Below, piece after piece: positions 6,080 to 8,411 of a DNA stretch of 8,411 nt (positions are counted from its first letter, which is position 1; each line of letters opens with the position of its first letter). The position numbers and the translations under genes are program-made. The notes beneath the pieces are model-generated. The model ran no database searches and was not told the origin of the DNA. It worked only from the letters and a program-made list of their open reading frames with translations. Source of the DNA: Verrucomicrobiales bacterium (GTDB lineage Bacteria; Verrucomicrobiota; Verrucomicrobiia; Verrucomicrobiales; DEV007); NCBI GenBank assembly GCA_023253615.1, contig JALRFZ010000352.1, positions 1-8,411 on the forward strand, read 5' to 3'.

Positions 6080-8199
6080 TTCCAGGAATAGATGAATGTC
6101 AGGGTTTTCTCCACGGCCTTGGTGGCAACCTCGACATCGGCGGGATGCGTCACCGAGGGAGCGCCGCCCTCCGTCCACGAGAGCGTCCGCACCAAGGCGC
6201 CGTCCGCCACCGCGAATGCCTCGGTCACTTCGCGCTCCCCGTCCGTGTAGAGAAAGACGGGATTGCCCGCCACGTCGAGCCGATAACCGCGGAAACGACG
6301 GCCGGTCTCGACTCCCGTTTCGGGAAGGGCGGCCACATCCTCCCCGAGAGGCTTTTCAAAAGGCGCGTGACGCGAATACCAGGTCTGGTAGGCATCGAAG
6401 AACGCACCCCGCCAGACCACCGCGGGACGCGCGCCGCTGCCGTCGTAGGCGAGATTGATGCCTCCGGGAAATCCAACAAGAATCGCCTTCGTGCCCGTGC
6501 CCTCGAAGAAGGTGCGCTGGAGAATGGGACGATCCGTCGGGATCAGTTCATAGAGTCCGGAACTGCGATCCGGAAAGCCTTCGGGGAGCCCCTCGCCCTT
6601 CCCGATGAAGGACCAGATCGCGGCGATCTGCCGCTCGGTGTCACCGCCCAGCACATCCCTCACCGTCGCCTGACCTCCCGGCCACAGGGGCGGCATCAAC
6701 GTGCCGGGCCGGTAAGTGGCGGGATTGAGCAGATAGCTGCGGAACCACTCGGGCCGGAGGCGCTGATCCAGCGAACTCAGGTCGAGCGCCTGAATCCCGA
6801 GCGACCGCTGCTCGCCCCAGGTGTGGCAGGTGATGCAGTTGGTCCCGCCGACGATGCCGAGGAGTTTGCGTCCCGCCTCAAGATCCCCGGGATGTTCGAC
6901 GAGCGGCTTCGCGTCGGGCTCGGCATCAATCTTCGCCAGCCACGCGGCAAGGGCTTTGGCGTGGGCCGGGTAGTTCGGCATGCGGGTTTTCACATAGGGC
7001 CGCACGCGGCTGCCTTCGGCACCGGCGAAGACACCTTCGAGCCAAGGCTGCTGCAATTTGTGTCCGATCCCGGTCAGCGGAGGAGCCAACTTCCCCGAGT
7101 CACCGAGGGCTTCGTCGCCCACAAAGAAGGGATTCGTTTCCGGCGTCGGACCTCCGATGCCGTCGCGGTCATGACAGGCGTAACAGTTCATCGCCGCGAG
7201 GGTGAGGCGGCCATCGGAGTCGGTCTCCGGACGCGTTCCGGCGAGGAAAGATTGCAAGGATTGACGCTGCCCTTCGGTGAGCTCGTAATGGGGCAGACCG
7301 GCGACCGGCTCCTGCGAAAGACATCCCCGCGAAGCATCCGCCACCGTCGCGAGCGGACGGATCTCCGCGGCTTTCTCGCCGGGGATCGTGTGGCAGGCGG
7401 CGCATTTGAGTTTGGCGACGAGTTCCTTGCCCTTGGCCACCGCCTCCGGATTCGCTTTCGGCCAGGGCTTGAGTTTTTTGGCATTGCCAGGGTCGGAGTC
7501 CTGGAAGTCGAGCAGATGCGCGGCGAGATCGGCGGACTCCTGCCCCTCGAGCGCGACATGCGGCATGCGGCCGTCGGGACGCCAGGTCGAAGGGGAATCG
7601 AGAAAAGCCATCAGGGCGGCAAAACTCGTCTTCTTGCCGAGATCCGGATGGGCGATTTCGTGCGGAGAGACCTTCAGATCCGCCGGAGCATGCGGCGGAT
7701 GGAAATCCGGCGTAGGCGCATGGCAGGCCACGCAGCCCTTTTCATGATAGAGCGCGCTGCCCCGTTCGGCGTTGGCATGCTTGGGCACTCTCAGGTTCGC
7801 GTTCTTCCCGAGCGTGCCGATGTAGGCGAGAATAGCGTCAATGTCAGGATCGGCGAGCCCATGGACCATGTGAGGCATGTTCGATCCTTCCCTCCCCGAT
7901 TCGGGATCGCGGAGAAAGCCGGCGAGCCAGTCGCGATCGATGCGTTTGGCGAGATCCACGAGATTCGCCCCTTTCCTCGGCACGACCACCGCCGATCCGC
8001 CGTGACAGTTCGCGCAGCCAAGTTCGGAGAAAAGGATCGCACCACCCTCAACGGTCGGCTTGTCCGCATGAAACCGCTCGGAGCCGACGACGTTGGGAGC
8101 GGCGTGCAAGTCGGCCGCCAGCGACAGCAGCAGTCCCGACAAAACCACCAAAGAGGGTTGCGTCAGGAACCCGGGAGGGTTGAATCGGGCGGCGTTCAT
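6076..8199 (-). CDS. secreted pentahaem c-type cytochrome with PVC C-terminal domain
   Basis: ATG 8199 overlaps the upstream stop as ATGA and is preferred; ATG 8214 would add five residues and a 19-bp overlap. The product has 707 residues. A signal-like segment (PSLVVLSGLLLSLAA, 15-29) ends near DLHAAP. Five CxxCH haem-attachment motifs follow: CANCH (62), CVACH (156), CAACH (266), CYACH (339) and CITCH (455). Probable methionine ligands occur as MP after four of them: NMPHM (107-111), RMPHV (211-215), RMPNYP (406-411) and LMPPLW (501-506). The third domain has GLPHY (301-305) instead. The last roughly 160 residues carry no haem and contain VGFPGGINLAYDGSGARPAVVWRG and FRGYRLD blocks, a beta-rich domain I recall from planctomycete/verrucomicrobial multidomain cytochromes. 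It likely accepts electrons from the downstream propeller dehydrogenase in the periplasm. Its TGA overlaps the next start (ATGA), implying translational coupling. Ligand assignments are from motif position only. Confidence 0.92.
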   Translation of the reverse strand: MNAARFNPPGFLTQPSLVVLSGLLLSLAADLHAAPNVVGSERFHADKPTVEGGAILFSELGCANCHGGSAVVVPRKGANLVDLAKRIDRDWLAGFLRDPESGREGSNMPHMVHGLADPDIDAILAYIGTLGKNANLRVPKHANAERGSALYHEKGCVACHAPTPDFHPPHAPADLKVSPHEIAHPDLGKKTSFAALMAFLDSPSTWRPDGRMPHVALEGQESADLAAHLLDFQDSDPGNAKKLKPWPKANPEAVAKGKELVAKLKCAACHTIPGEKAAEIRPLATVADASRGCLSQEPVAGLPHYELTEGQRQSLQSFLAGTRPETDSDGRLTLAAMNCYACHDRDGIGGPTPETNPFFVGDEALGDSGKLAPPLTGIGHKLQQPWLEGVFAGAEGSRVRPYVKTRMPNYPAHAKALAAWLAKIDAEPDAKPLVEHPGDLEAGRKLLGIVGGTNCITCHTWGEQRSLGIQALDLSSLDQRLRPEWFRSYLLNPATYRPGTLMPPLWPGGQATVRDVLGGDTERQIAAIWSFIGKGEGLPEGFPDRSSGLYELIPTDRPILQRTFFEGTGTKAILVGFPGGINLAYDGSGARPAVVWRGAFFDAYQTWYSRHAPFEKPLGEDVAALPETGVETGRRFRGYRLDVAGNPVFLYTDGEREVTEAFAVADGALVRTLSWTEGGAPSVTHPADVEVATKAVEKTLTFIYSWK

Positions 8200-8411
8200 G
8201 CCTTGGCCAGACATTGATCGAGATAGGCCCTCGACTCGTTGATTTTCTCCGTGATCGCCGCGGCGGTCGGCAGCATCGGGATGCCGCGCGGGGTCGGGTG
8301 CATGAAGATCTCGGCGAGACCGGCAAAACCGATTTCCTTCATCGCCGCGACGATGGGCACGTAGTCGAGCGAACCAAATCCGGGGAGTTGTTTCAGTTCC
8401 TCCTCCTTCGG
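8196..8411 (-). CDS. sugar phosphate isomerase/epimerase-like TIM barrel, C-terminal fragment (gene continues beyond window)
   Basis: The minus-strand frame is open from the window edge (8411) to TGA at 8198-8196, encoding the last 71 residues. Visible segments are LPGFGSLDYVPIVAAMKEIGF, then AGLAEIFMHPTPRGIPML, and a terminal amphipathic helix ending RAYLDQCLAKA. The pattern G-x-G-x-x-DYVPIV..MKEIGF.G.AEIF matches the final barrel strands of xylose-isomerase-like (AP-endonuclease 2 superfamily) sugar phosphate isomerases/epimerases, which are numerous in Planctomycetes and Verrucomicrobia. Its stop codon overlaps the cytochrome start by 4 bp, so it belongs to the same operon and probably handles a sugar or sugar-derived metabolite made or used by it. 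Without the N-terminal two thirds, neither substrate nor cellular location (some relatives are secreted with a Tat signal) can be judged. The promoter of the operon lies outside the window. Confidence 0.75.
   Translation of the reverse strand, partial: PKEEELKQLPGFGSLDYVPIVAAMKEIGFAGLAEIFMHPTPRGIPMLPTAAAITEKINESRAYLDQCLAKA

Noticed and set aside
6080..6178. Longer start of the propeller gene at 6178
   Set aside because: It would overlap the cytochrome gene by about 100 bp and place 33 charged residues before an obvious signal peptide; ATG 6079 forms an ATGA overlap with the upstream stop.
6145..8217. Long plus-strand open frame (690 codons) opposite the cytochrome gene
   Set aside because: It is the antisense shadow of a clear multihaem cytochrome in GC-rich DNA; its translation is Arg-rich with no recognisable domain, whereas the minus strand carries five CxxCH motifs and a signal peptide.

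Overview
The window is GC-rich, gene-dense bacterial DNA. It most likely comes from the PVC group, probably Verrucomicrobiota. This rests on gene content: a periplasmic sorbosone/glucose-dehydrogenase-like propeller paired with a multihaem cytochrome, a secreted sulfatase, and a eukaryote-like UAP1-type pyrophosphorylase. Weak or absent Shine-Dalgarno sequences fit too. The assignment is inference; there is no rRNA or marker gene.

Layout: two gene blocks converge at 3132-3137. The plus-strand block holds (i) a UDPGP/UAP1-type nucleotidyltransferase whose first dozen or so codons lie outside the window (1-1401), (ii) a 152-bp intergenic stretch with two short tandem repeats, two small hairpins and a possible promoter (1402-1553), and (iii) a RidA-like deaminase (1554-2015) followed 6 bp later by a D-serine dehydratase/D-threonine aldolase-family PLP enzyme (2022-3134). 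The last two make chemical sense together: a PLP dehydratase releases a reactive enamine/imine and RidA hydrolyses it.

The minus-strand block reads from 8411 down to 3135: the C-terminal end of a sugar phosphate isomerase/epimerase-like TIM barrel, a 707-residue secreted cytochrome with five CxxCH motifs, a 492-residue secreted beta-propeller dehydrogenase-like protein, and a secreted sulfatase. The first two junctions are 4-bp ATGA overlaps, so these genes are probably translationally coupled. I read it as a sugar desulfation/oxidation operon, with substrate unknown.

The only real gap in the minus-strand operon (4509-4600) is almost filled by a symmetric pair of inverted hairpins. Each has an 8-bp stem, a 4-nt loop and a GGAG foot, the architecture of a REP doublet (REPIN/BIME). 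A C-G to G-C swap between the two stems supports selection on structure. This is the most interesting non-coding signal. The other notable points are a non-canonical sulfatase signature (CRPSL instead of CxPSR), a third haem domain lacking the usual Met-Pro ligand motif, and two genes whose stop codons share one palindromic hexamer. I do not see a clearly unprecedented multi-gene system.
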